Of a stretch of 64,000 bases of DNA, positions 37,267-47,438 are shown one piece after another. The stretch comes from Macrophomina tecta (taxonomy: Eukaryota > Ascomycota > Dothideomycetes > Botryosphaeriales > Botryosphaeriaceae), in the NCBI GenBank assembly GCA_024180945.1, contig JAKSGN010000002.1, positions 1,240,001 through 1,304,000 of the forward strand, read 5' to 3'. Within the stretch, counting starts at the first letter, position 1, and every line of letters begins with the position of its first letter. A program made the translations under genes and the position numbers. The notes under the pieces were generated by a model. That model made no database searches. It had not been told where the DNA came from and was given only the letters and a program-made list of their open reading frames with translations.

Positions 37267-37684
37267 GGCGTCCTTTGTGCATTTTTCGAGCCGTTTGCAG
37301 TGCCAGCCACAGCGAAGATGCCTGCAGCTGTGTGCGTATCTGGACTAGCACCGAAGAAAGCAAAGTCATGACGAAGCTGCAAAGCCCTGATGCAGTCAGG
37401 GACACAGCTCCAGATGTCACCAAGAATTCTGGCGCTCTAGAGCAGTCACCCAGGACACAGCCTCACTTCTCTCCCTTGAGTTTTTTCGTATCTTGGCCAG
37501 TTGGTGAAGAGTCTAGATCAGCAATTGCTGAAGTATGCGTTGTCCCGCCTTCCCGACGAGAACGTGCTACCGGATAATTTTGGTGGCGGCATACCACTTT
37601 TGCGCAAGCATCGTCAAATTTGTCCAAGTGACGGTTGACCGAGCTGAGGGCAGTCAGTGAAAGAGCAACGTCGATCGATCCACC

Positions 37685-40315
37685 TCAGCGTGAGTTTTGG
37701 ATTGGGTCCTTGTGATTCTTCTCAAGTGCACCCAGAACGCACTCATCGTCTCGCCATTTGCCCTCAACGTCCTCTTTATTCATGCTCTCGCCTTGAATAC
37801 CCTCCTCTTTGTCCGTTCCTTCCGCCAGTTCCTCCTGATAATCTTCCGGCACGAGATAGTCCATTTCCTCTTCCACCTTCCTTCGCCTGACGTCTTCCAT
37901 TTCCCGCAAACCTTGAGATAACTTGTCGCTTTCCTTCATCATGCCGAGAACGCGCAAGGAGTAATCGCTGAGGTCAATCCTCCGTAGCTGCATTTGACGA
38001 ATTGTGTCCAAGATCTTATCAATATCTTGCATGCGTCCGTAACCTCTGACCAATGAGTTCCAAGTCACCTCGTTTGGTTCCTGCCCATAGCTGCTGATCA
38101 TTTGCACCACGCGATCCGCGGCTTCAGGTTGCTTGTGTCTCATAAAGGCGTTGACCAAAATATCCCAGGTGTGCTCAGTAGCGAGCGGTGCAGAATGAAT
38201 ACGTTTATCAACCATGTGGCGCAGAAGTTCCGGCATGAGTTGCAGAGTACTGGGATGTTGGCCCAGGGCCAGAAGGAAAGCATTGTAAAAATAGCTGTTC
38301 TTGCGGAGTGATGACAGCTTGTAACCGTCCTCGAGATTATCAATCCGCTGTCTGAAGATCCGATAAAGACGAACCACTTCTTCTGGCTCGTTGCGCGAAA
38401 CGAGCTCGAGGTAGGCACTCAGAACGATGCCGATAGACTGATGGGGTGGCGGGATATTTAGTCTATGAAGACTTCTCTGTTTTCCAAAGAGTCGCGCTGG
38501 CACGCCTAATCTGATGAGCGGTAACGGGTCGAAGTACTCCTGATAAGTTTGTGCCAGATCAATGAAAGTGCGTTCGCTGCAAGCTGGCTCGAAATGGTTG
38601 AGATAGACGCAGTGAAGTATATCAGTTGCAACAACTTCAGGCCTGCTGAGCTTGGGCAGTGCCTCCCCTGCTTCTCTGATAACATCTCGAAGTGCATCCT
38701 GATTGCCACCATCCTTCAGACCCTTCAACAGGACAGTATAGGTGTAATCGTTCGGTTCAATTCCCTTTTCGCGGAGTAGAGAAAAAATATTGAGAGCCGT
38801 TTGGACGTCGCCATGGTCGACCGCATTGTGCATGATGACTGTGTAGAGGTACACGTTAAGGTGAACGCCCATCTTAATGAACTCTGCCAATATGCTGGAG
38901 CTGGCATGGTATGCTTGAGCTTCAGTAGCACTGCTTCGAAGTACTTGCGCACACGTAGCAAGGAAAGCCCAGTGGGTTGGAGGTGCGCCAAGTTCGATTG
39001 GCCTTTTCAAAGCTTCAAGCGCTTTTACATATTGCCCCTGCCTACCGAAAAAGTAGGCAAGATGGTAATAAGTGTGCCAGGACGGCCTAAAGCCATTCTC
39101 GCGCAATAGACTCCAAAGCTCAAGTCCTTGTTCGAGTGTGCTATGGACCAAAGTCAAATGGAAAAACTTTTGAGACAGGGCGCGACCAAGGTAGGGTATC
39201 CTTTCCAAAAGGATTGTGAGGGTAGGAAGTAGCGTGGAGGGCAACGAGGATTGGCCCACCTCGCTGTTCTGCAGGCAATTGCTCATGAATTGCTCCAAGA
39301 TATCTGCAATAACGTAACTGGGTGATTTTCGGCCTCTTGCTGTAGCTTCCAGGGCCGGCAAAACTGCGTCGTGATCATGGTGGAGTAACCACAGCATGAT
39401 TTCACCCCAGACGTTTCTCTTCCCTTCTTCGGAATAATTGCCGCGAATATCGGCTATCCAACTACACCTAATAGAATCCACATCACGGCCGCGGTGAAGC
39501 AACAGCTTCACTATCTGTTCTGTAAGAGCATTGATCTCAAGCTGAGATGAACGCAGCTCAACTGGTAGCCTAACATCGTAGACGGCATTTAGTCGAGCGA
39601 ATTTCTTGATCCACCATACGTCTTGTTGCGGAAAGTCGTCGAGCGGAGGAAAGCAATTTGCCCTCTGAAGCAGTTGGTCCATGTCTGCGGTAGGCGGAGT
39701 GTTGGAAGACTTCAACAGAAACTCTAAGCGTCGCAGTTGCCTGAAATCCGGGTTCATCAAATGCATGAGCTGAGTGGTTTCCGGCCTGGACTCTTCACCG
39801 GATTTTGCAAGAATAGCTTTCTCTTCATCTTCCTCAACCAGGTAGTCTTCCTCGGACGTAGAGTAAGCGCGGCGAGCAAATTGATGAAAAATGGCCCGCA
39901 TTCCCGAGCATCGCGATCTCAGATTCGAGCCCGATAGGCCTGAAGGTGCGACGCAAGCTGGCAGGGGCCAGGCTTGGATGTCTTTTGGAGAGCATTGAGG
40001 TCGAGCAATGCCGTACTCGATGTAGCGTGTTTGCCGACCTAAATGCGACGAAGCCGAGGGAGGGGCGACCCGGATACGCTCTCCTGTTTGTAGCGTTGCT
40101 CTCTTCCCTCCCTTGTCTACTCCATCCATTTGTGTTGCTGCTGGCGTTCCGTGGCAGGGTGCTGATCCGGGGAAAGCGATGTCGACGCTCATCCACCTCC
40201 GAATGTGGTTGGCCGAGGCGAGATTCTCGAAGGCGCGTGGGGCGAGGAAAGGCAAGATGGGCGGTACATTGCCTCTGAGGGTCGCCGCATGATGGGCAAT
40301 TGGTCTGCTGGGCAT
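37685..40315 (-). CDS. Pentatricopeptide-repeat protein, probably mitochondrial
   Basis: PPR proteins bind organelle RNA and act in mitochondrial RNA processing or translation. The single exon gives 876 aa from ATG 40315. Helical repeats are visible, such as LYTVIMHNAVDHGDVQTALN followed by IEPNDYTYTVLLKGLK, and EVTWNSLVRGYGRMQDIDKI followed by RRIDLSDYSLRVLGMMKE. The C-terminus is acidic. A second in-frame start at 39901 (MRAIFHQFARRAYST, 738 aa) looks like a mitochondrial presequence and may be the real N-terminus; the sequence between the two starts has no clear feature. The frame is open further upstream to 40543, but that first codon is GTG. The gene is divergent from cwf18. The exact RNA target cannot be inferred. 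Confidence 0.85.
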   Translation of the reverse strand: MPSRPIAHHAATLRGNVPPILPFLAPRAFENLASANHIRRWMSVDIAFPGSAPCHGTPAATQMDGVDKGGKRATLQTGERIRVAPPSASSHLGRQTRYIEYGIARPQCSPKDIQAWPLPACVAPSGLSGSNLRSRCSGMRAIFHQFARRAYSTSEEDYLVEEDEEKAILAKSGEESRPETTQLMHLMNPDFRQLRRLEFLLKSSNTPPTADMDQLLQRANCFPPLDDFPQQDVWWIKKFARLNAVYDVRLPVELRSSQLEINALTEQIVKLLLHRGRDVDSIRCSWIADIRGNYSEEGKRNVWGEIMLWLLHHDHDAVLPALEATARGRKSPSYVIADILEQFMSNCLQNSEVGQSSLPSTLLPTLTILLERIPYLGRALSQKFFHLTLVHSTLEQGLELWSLLRENGFRPSWHTYYHLAYFFGRQGQYVKALEALKRPIELGAPPTHWAFLATCAQVLRSSATEAQAYHASSSILAEFIKMGVHLNVYLYTVIMHNAVDHGDVQTALNIFSLLREKGIEPNDYTYTVLLKGLKDGGNQDALRDVIREAGEALPKLSRPEVVATDILHCVYLNHFEPACSERTFIDLAQTYQEYFDPLPLIRLGVPARLFGKQRSLHRLNIPPPHQSIGIVLSAYLELVSRNEPEEVVRLYRIFRQRIDNLEDGYKLSSLRKNSYFYNAFLLALGQHPSTLQLMPELLRHMVDKRIHSAPLATEHTWDILVNAFMRHKQPEAADRVVQMISSYGQEPNEVTWNSLVRGYGRMQDIDKILDTIRQMQLRRIDLSDYSLRVLGMMKESDKLSQGLREMEDVRRRKVEEEMDYLVPEDYQEELAEGTDKEEGIQGESMNKEDVEGKWRDDECVLGALEKNHKDPIQNSR

Positions 40316-40634
40316 GGGGCGCGCGTCATCTGCCCATTGTTGGGAGCGTTGCGGAGTTGTAGAAGCTTGAGCGGCGCGCGGCGGTCCGAAATTTTGGAGC
40401 TTGCTCTCTGCGCCGCCCGCATCAACCTCGCCGACCGCTTGCAACAACAAAGCCTTCCCGCCAACCCTTTGGCCCGCCAACTCCCGCAACTCTCGATTGG
40501 CGCATCTAAAGGCGCTCACTGCCTTCCCAGCCCCACTACTCACCGATCATCCCCGCCCAGCCGTCTGCTCTCCAAAGCTACGGAGAAGCCCAGAACCCCT
40601 TTCCACCCGGCCCTCACAGTCTCCTATAGCAAAC

Positions 40635-41282
40635 ATGTCCTCGCACGCCAGCCTCAGTGCTGCCGCAGATGAGCGCAAAGCCCGCCTCGCCAAGCTTAAA
40701 TCGCTCAAGCGCAAGGCACCAGACGAGTCGCAAGACATCGAGACCGACGACACCGCAACCACCACCCAACAAGACGACCAGAACCGCTCCTCGACGCCCG
40801 ATGTCTCCAAACTCTATCTCTCCGGCCGCAACTTCGACGCCGAAACAAAGGGCCCCAAGCTGGGCTTCGAGGCGAACCCGGCCGAGGGCCAGACGACGCT
40901 CGAGGCGCAGGCCGCCGCGCTGGCCGAGCGCACCAAGGCGGAGGCGGCGGCCAATGACGCCGCCGACAAGCCGCTGGACCTGTTCAAGCTGCAGCCGAAG
41001 AAGCCCAACTGGGACCTGAAGCGCGACCTGGACCGCAAGCTGGAGGTGTTGAATGTGCGGACCGAGAACGCCATCGCGCGGCTGGTGAAGGAGCGGATCG
41101 AGAATGCGCAGAAGGAGGCCAGGAAGAAAGCTGGTGCTGGGGCCGGCGAGGTCGAGGTGGCGGATCGAGAAGGCGAGGCGGTGGGAATGGAGGGCGCTAT
41201 GCTGGCCGAGGCGATGCGGGAAAGGGAAAGAGAAGATGAAGCTGATAGAGTGAGAGAAAAGGAGGATGAAGAGCTGGTATGA
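40635..41282 (+). CDS. cwf18: Cwf18 / CCDC12-type pre-mRNA splicing factor
   Basis: Small spliceosome-associated protein of 215 aa, a component of the Prp19/NTC-containing activated spliceosome in fission yeast and human. The N-terminus ADERKARLAKLKSLKRKAP, the SKLYLSGRNFD motif and the block DLFKLQPKKPNWDLKRDLDR, followed by an ENAIARLVKERIEN helix, are the family signatures. The tail is charged (MREREREDEADR). ATG 40635 starts right at the conserved N-terminus. The frame is open upstream to 40401, but that stretch is promoter. No intron. Only 319 bases separate this start from the longer PPR start. Confidence 0.88.
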   Translation: MSSHASLSAAADERKARLAKLKSLKRKAPDESQDIETDDTATTTQQDDQNRSSTPDVSKLYLSGRNFDAETKGPKLGFEANPAEGQTTLEAQAAALAERTKAEAAANDAADKPLDLFKLQPKKPNWDLKRDLDRKLEVLNVRTENAIARLVKERIENAQKEARKKAGAGAGEVEVADREGEAVGMEGAMLAEAMREREREDEADRVREKEDEELV

Positions 41283-42350
41283 AGCTGGTGCAAAAGCAGG
41301 CGCAGGCTCAACTTGCTACGGCGTTATGGCGTACATGGATGGCCAAGAGAGCTTTCTCATCAAGACTCACATGCCAGGTAACTTTGGAGAGAACTTTGGG
41401 TTAAGCAGGAAAGCCACAGGCTTACTGCCTGCGTGCCTGATCACGATTCATGAATATTCCGCGAATTCATGGCAAGCAAGCAGTGTCGAAGGTATCTTCG
41501 ACGAGCGTTCAGACAAAAAGCTGGAGGCTTACTTGCGGGTAGGAAAAAGCGCTTAGGCGTCTCCGAAAATCTCCTCTGAACAACGAAAGAATGGAGACCT
41601 ATGATCATGGTATAGGACAAGGTGATACCTTCGGTCATCTCAATGTATAGGGTTCTGGGAGGAGCAAGAACAATTAGGAATTGAGGCCCGTAGGAAATTG
41701 AGTCGTCTGGTTCTTGCTCTCAACGTTATTATACATCAGGCTTCTACAGCAGAGTTGTATCATACCCAGAGTATCTAGTCCCATGAACATTTCCGATCGA
41801 TCCTCGACAGTTAAAAATATTCTTGCTGTTTGTTAAATGGGCACTTGTCTCACAGTCTTTATAAGTAGCAGCACATCAGTTCAATACCAGAAAGAGGTTA
41901 TCTGAATGTAATGCTTTGAATTTATGATGCACAAGGCCTGGTAAATAGTTAGTCGCCCTTTTGCATGAGTTACTTCCGTTTGCTGTTCAAAATCTGCGAA
42001 AGCCCCGACTCGCTACTTACAGCGCGGAAGAAACAGTGTTCATGGTTGTATACGGCCATTCCAAGAGCGCGGGTATCTAGAAGAGGAATGGCATGAGGAT
42101 TGTGGAAAGAAACACTCTTTTAGGAACCTTCGTATTGTCCCTCCATCACCACAGTCTAGCGTCAAAGCCTGCAAAGATGAGGCTCAAATGAGGTTGTTGC
42201 GCAGTCGCATATTTCCAGTCAGCGGAAAACACTCCCTGCCAATTTCCCTGGACCTTTTTTTTCCCCTCCAACCTGGTAGGTAAGCTCATATGCGCGGCCC
42301 TGGATGCTCAAACCTCCAATATGCGCTCATGCAGCTTCCATGTCACCAAA
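41283..42350. other. AT-rich intergenic region
   Basis: 1.07 kb between convergent genes (cwf18 and the zinc-knuckle gene), clearly less GC-rich than the flanking coding sequence. The only open frame of any length (41266-41556 +) overlaps the end of cwf18 in another frame and has no domain. Nothing else seen. Confidence 0.5.
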
Positions 42351-43363
42351 TCATCTCCCGCCCATGTTCATCGCCTGAGTCAAAGCCAGACGCTTGCTAT
42401 ACGGACTTAGACTCCTTTCTCTTTTTGGAGGTGGCGGGCCCGCAGTATTCGGTGGCAGTCTCTGCGGTCTGTTCGAATTCCCGGTGGGCTCTCTTGACGG
42501 AGCGACATCACGCCTTCTGGGGCTTCGTGAGCGAGGTCGACGGCCTGGACTTAGCCGCGGGACCCTTGCACGTTGGCTGTATGGGGAGATGGATCGTTCG
42601 AAGTCACGACTGGGGCTCCTGCGCTGACTTCTACTTCTTGACACCGCATTGTTGTTGGAGACGAATGACCTGCTACGACGGCGGCCTCGTTCCCCAGGAC
42701 TAAAAGAGCTTCGCCTCCGTCTAGTGTTGCGTTCCTTCACGCGCGGTCTGGCGTCTGTTTCTGAGTAAGAGGCGGCTGAAGAGCTAACAGAACGGCGTCT
42801 GCGTTTGCGATCGTCGCCTGCTGGAGAGCGTCGGGCACGCTTCGGAGCTGTGTGGCGGGGGGGAGACGGGGAGCGAGTCGGAGAGCGGTTGGTTGATATG
42901 GTAGAGACGGAAGAGGACGAGTAGGATGAGACAGAGCGAGAACGCTTCCGGGGATGGGAGGCTAGATCGTCGTCATCGCGGCTGTGCTTGCGACCTCTCT
43001 CATCAGCCTTCTTTGCCAGTGTCTCGTCGGCAACGCCCTTCCTGCCAACTAGTTAGCGGATTGCGGCCTGCACCATGTGGGCGGTTGTCGGCGTACTTGC
43101 GGAGGAGCTCGTTGGGCACGTCACTCGTGAGCTGCGGCTTGAGCTTCGGATTGAGGAGCTGCTGAGTACGGCTGGGCCGGCTCACGTACGGGCGCTCCTG
43201 CGCAGAGGCTTTGCATTCGTAACTGTAATGGCGTTTGGAAGGTCAGTAGGGGCTGGGTGAGAGGCGGGGGGTCGGGCGCGGGCATATCTTTTTTCAGGCA
43301 CTTCTGGCAGGTGGTGGTGGGCGTGGCCTTGGAGCGACCACCGTACGACGGACCGCGGAACAT
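42351..43363 (-). CDS. Zinc-knuckle (ZCCHC10-like) protein with an SR-rich tail; contains an AT-AC intron
   Basis: 300 aa in three exons: 43288-43363, 43097-43232 and 42351-43041. The N-terminus forms a single CCHC zinc knuckle, CQKCLKKGHYSYEC, followed by ERPYVSRPSRTQQLLNPKL, the signature of ZCCHC10-type proteins, then a GVADETLAKK segment and a long Arg/Ser-rich tail with RSRSP-like repeats, suggesting a nuclear role in RNA processing (inference). Intron 43042-43096 is canonical (gtacgc to ggcag). Intron 43233-43287 (55 nt) is not: to obtain the Gly-His of the knuckle it must begin with AT (atatgc) and end with AC (ccaaac), with a normal TACTGAC branch. A canonical GT-AG alternative exists but removes the second Cys and the His. 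Confidence 0.82.
43233..43287 (-). other. Putative AT-AC intron in the zinc-knuckle gene
   Basis: On the minus strand the exon ends ...CTGAAAAAAG, the intron runs from atatgc to ccaaac, and the next exon starts GCCATTACAG. Joining gives Lys-Lys-Gly-His-Tyr, as in ZCCHC10-like proteins. There is no AG between the in-frame TGA in the branch site and the CAT (His) codon, so a normal acceptor cannot give this product. The branch site TACTGAC is of the ordinary U2 type. Confidence 0.65.
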
Positions 43364-44113
43364 GGCGATCGCAGGTCGGACTGGCGTTGGAGAGGCAGGC
43401 GAGAGGCAGGCGAAAGAAAAGGTGCAGGGCGGGCGCAGGGGGACGGGGTGTGGTGGCATGCGGCTCGCACTCAGGCAGAATGACGACGCAGGGCGACGCG
43501 CGCTGGGACAGCGGGCACTGGCACTGGCGCTGGCGGGCTCAGTCGCGGGCTGGCGGCAGCGCAACGGCGGGAGTGAAACGGGCTCACGTTTTTCCCGCTC
43601 CACAGCTGCCGCCCGACGAAGACGAAGAGCCCTCACCACGCCTGCTTGGCCAACAAGCATCTCCATCCGCAGCTCTCCAGCAAGCCCGCTGCCGACGCTC
43701 GTCCCGGCGCATTTCCACTCCCGACAGCTTCGCGCTCCTGCTGCGCGCTTCGTGCTCCCGCGCCTGCTCCCGGCCTCCCGCGCCGGCGCTCCTGACTCCT
43801 CGAGCCTCGCCGACCAGAGGACCCACTCGCCGCAGCGTGCGCCCACTTCAACCGCCCTGTCGCACCGCAATGAAATCACCGCCATCCTGCTGATCCAACC
43901 ACCAAATGCACCATGTCCAGCCTTATGGTCTTGGCTTTCACGACTTTCCTTGAGCATTCCGGTTCCTGAGATCCCTTGGCTTTCGACATTTCCATTTCCC
44001 TTTGCTGGCGAGCCCGGCCTGGTGCGCTCCACGCTGCTGCGCCCCGGTTCGCGACGACGGTCCCTCTGCGTTCTACTCAGACCATACCCCGCATAAAGCA
44101 TTCGCCCGAGAGA
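43364..44113. other. Divergent upstream region of the zinc-knuckle and R3H genes
   Basis: 750 GC-rich bases shared by two divergent genes. Long frames that cross it on both strands (43121-44338 - and 43257-44096 +) overlap real exons in other frames and have no domain. Confidence 0.5.
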
Positions 44114-46891
44114 ATGTCCTCTCAAGGTCCCGCCGTCAGCGAGACTACCAACTTGAGGCCATCCTTCGCAAAGGTATGCCTTGCGCTTTTTCCGCCCAGC
44201 CCTGCTACCCACACCTCCGCTTTGCCCATGATTCACCCGTCTCTGTCGGCCTCTTGCGTCTTGTCGCGCGTTGCCGTACCTAGCTTTTCCGTGCCCCATA
44301 TACCCAAGACAAAACTGATAATGTGCAGGTTGCCGCAACAGCTTACATGCCTCATAATTCCAAGGACGTTGCTTCTGGCCAACCCGCTGCGCAAGGCCAG
44401 CAAGCGCCTGTTCTGCTGCAGAAACCGTCAGAGGTCCCGGATTCTAAGGTGGTCGATGTTCCGGTTGAGAATGGAGAGAAAGAAGAAATCCACAGACAGG
44501 AAAATGCCCTAGACACCAATGGCTCCAGCAAGGATAGCCACACGCAGAATGGCGTAAGCCCGGATTCCAATGCCGACCACCTAGCTCATTCGGTAGGCGG
44601 TGCTGTGAAGCCGGTGGTTGCTGATGATGATGCAACCCAGGTGTCTTCCTCCAACAGTTCAGCAAAGCCTCCAAGTGTGGACGGTAAAAGTGTTGCCTCA
44701 GGGACTACCTTCGCCCTTGACGAGAAGGAGAGTATTCGTCCAGATGATAGTGCAAGCATCCGTGCTGTTGAGGAAGACCGAGAAGATGTCTTTTCACCTC
44801 CTGGGTCTGTGGCTGCCGGATCCAGAGTTGGATCTGACAATGGCATTGGTCGCGCCTTCCGCGATCAACTTAACGAAATTTCCGTCATGGGAGCGGCTTC
44901 CCAGCGCGGTATCGTTCCTGGACGGAACGCACATGTCATGAGTGCGAATGAAGCTGTTGCTGGCTCTGGACGTCCCGCCCCTCTGCCTCTCGGGGCAATC
45001 AAGGAGAACGACGGTATCACTCAGCCGCCACCGGTGCCTGATGAGAAGCTTCTCGAGGCTTTGCAGTCTCCCCGAGACAGATTGTTTGTACTTAAGTTGG
45101 AACAGGACGTTCTCGACTTTTTAAGAAACACTGGGTACGTCAATATTCAAGAACTGTACATACAGCGGGTTGGCTGACATGCTCTCAAGCGAGAAAGAGT
45201 TAGACGTACCCAACTGCAACGCATTCTATCGAATGCTTGCACATAGATTTGCTGACTATTACCTCCTCGGCCATGTGGTTGATCCAGTCACCAGCGCGGT
45301 GAAGATTACGAAGACTCCTTATAGTCGAATGTGAGCGTCTTACCATACGTCAAACTCGCCATCCGCTGACTTTGAAAGGCCCCCGCCCTTGTCGAGCCTT
45401 CCCAGCTCTTTGTCCTCGGGTCCAGAGACGCCTCCTATCATCGTGCCTGCTAGAAAGATCATGCGCCGAGGAGAGAGTGGAGGCACACCGTCAGGAACTA
45501 ACACGACCGCCAACTCTGAGGGGCCTTCGAAGACTACCTCGGAAGCAGGTGCTGATAGCGGAAGTGATGCTGGCCAAGGCCCGAGGAAATTGACCAGAGA
45601 GGAGCGTGAAGCGAAATATAAGGAAGCCCGCCAACGCATCTTTGGCAGCGCTGAAGATGGCGACCTAGGCGACTCGACTAACCACAGCGAGAGTAAGGAC
45701 ATGTCACGGTCGAGTTCCGCTGCGGGCAAGAAGAACAAGAAGAAAATTCGCAACAATGATGACGACGGGTTCGAAGCGAGATCTCAGTTCAGCCCATACT
45801 ATCCGGGGCAGTATGGAGCTACCGGTTATTCTAGTGAAGCTCCGCCCATGTATTACGGGCCGTTCACGAATGTTGTGCCTCCGTCGGCGAACATGAATCC
45901 CAATGGCTCGGCGCCGATGCAATACAACAACAGCGGATATCCTGTGATGGTGCAGCAGGACCCTCAGCAACAGTTTGCTTGGCAGTACCAACAGTTTGGA
46001 TCCCCCAACGGTTCAATGAATGCCAGCCCCTATGCTGCTCCTCTGCCGGTGAATTACGACATTTCCCAGGATTTTCAGCGGATGTCTTTCCAACCTGGCA
46101 ACGCCTCGAATCAGACTCCTAAGATGTCCAACCCTACGCTAGCTGGGTTTCCGGATGGATACAGACCCCAATCCCAGGGTATGAACCAATCGTGGCAGAT
46201 GCCTGGCCAGATGCCGTATCATTTCTCTCAGCAGGGCTATTCAGACCGACCGATGTCGGCGGGTCAGAATCCCTACCCGTACGGGCAGTTGCCAAACCCA
46301 CAGTTTGGCAACAACCGCAACCAGCATCCCCTCCCTGGAAGTTTCAACAGGCAGCAGTTCAATCCACAGAGTCAGGCGTTTGTTCCTAGCTTCCCCGGGC
46401 CCCCGATGCGCGGCGGACCCGGCTTTGGTATGCCAGGTCAGTCGCCACAGATGGGTGTAGTCGCTCCGAATATGGTGAACTATCCCAACTTCAACATGCC
46501 CATGCACCAACAGCAGCCTCCGCGTCCAAACCAGCCAACGTCCCAACCACAGTTCAACAGGCCGCCAGGGAATCCGACGTTTGTGAAAACCCAGGGCCAA
46601 GGGATGGCACACCCGTTGCCCCAACCGGTTTCAGCTGTCCAGAATCAGGGACAAAGATCGGCTTCGGGTGGGAGCCAAAGTAGCATTGCCAAATGGGGCA
46701 CACCGGCGCACCTCCCACCCAAGCCGCCGCCACCAGCATCAATGCAGCCGACGCAGAAGTTCCCAAATGGACCACCTAACCGAGGTCCGTCCGGGCCGCC
46801 GCCGCAGCAGAACCCTAATGGCACCTACCCGATCCCCAGCATCATGGGCTCTGGGGGCGGAGCAGGCAATGGGGCGCGGGCTGCGAAGTAG
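44114..46891 (+). CDS. R3H and SUZ domain RNA-binding protein
   Basis: 839 aa in four exons: 44114-44173, 44329-45134, 45190-45330 and 45379-46891. The R3H domain (about residues 270-335) binds single-stranded nucleic acid. It includes PRDRLFVLKLEQDVLDFLRN, crosses two introns and contains the RxxxH signature in FYRMLAHRFADYY, ending KITKTPYSRMPPPLS. A SUZ domain follows: IIVPARKIMRR ... LTREEREAKYKEARQRIFG. The remaining 400 residues are Gln/Pro/Asn/Gly-rich and disordered, as in many RNA-granule proteins. Introns: 44174-44328 (155 nt), 45135-45189 (acceptor caag) and 45331-45378. All joins keep the family sequence. Likely a cytoplasmic mRNA-binding regulator; the target is unknown. Confidence 0.9.
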
Positions 46892-47438
46892 ATGGCTCTT
46901 GTAGCTCTGAGAGCCATCATCGCTCTGCATTCCCCCGGAGTTGGTTGATGTCAGTGAGGGAGCTTACTTACAAAAATCGTTTTCGGTCTGTGCAGTGTGA
47001 GGTCTGCTTATTTCAGTTTCACGGCGAGGAGTCTAGATGTCGGCCAGGAATATCGGCAATCACGGTCAGTTATTGCATCTTCGAGGCGTAAAGGAAAGGA
47101 TGGATAAATTTTCTCTCAAGGCCTGGATGATGTGCGTGGTTGGCGACGAAAAGTTGAAGTAGGGAAGGGGTCTATTTAGTCTGTGGCCGACCGAATGAGG
47201 TAGAGACTTTTTAATTAGATAATTCATGATGGAGTTGTCATTGAGGTTCAAGAGCGTGTCAGACATTTTGACCTATCCTGAAGCGGTGCGGATTGGAGGC
47301 GGCCACGATTTTGAGGCGGGTGAGGAACGGTGGGCGCAGCGGCCACCTGCGCAAACCACCGCGACATCCACCAGAAAAGTCGCAGGATTGATCAGCACCT
47401 AAACACCTCGAATCTCGCACAGTGACACCACCGCCGCC
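46892..47438. other. Intergenic region between the R3H and uL3m genes
   Basis: About 550 bases containing the 3' region of the R3H gene and the promoter of the next gene on the same strand. No feature recognised. Confidence 0.5.

Larger units (their letters stand above)
27722..37684. other. Ten-kilobase region without a supportable gene
   Basis: No open frame here shows a domain or family I recognise, although gene spacing elsewhere is 0.3-3 kb. About 28.0-29.5 kb is extremely GC-rich with tandem repeats and carries several long, mutually overlapping open frames (28184-29239 +, 28650-29588 -, 28666-29532 +), the pattern expected from GC richness alone. From 29.6 to 37 kb open frames are short and on all frames. 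A T19 tract lies at 33588-33606. Possible contents include long leaders of the RasGEF gene, non-coding RNA or decayed sequence; I cannot tell which. Confidence 0.5.

Noticed and set aside
43121..44338. 405-codon minus-strand open frame
   Set aside because: Starts from low-complexity promoter sequence and enters the zinc-knuckle exons, reading through the AT-AC intron and then out of frame. The spliced reading explains the conserved parts.
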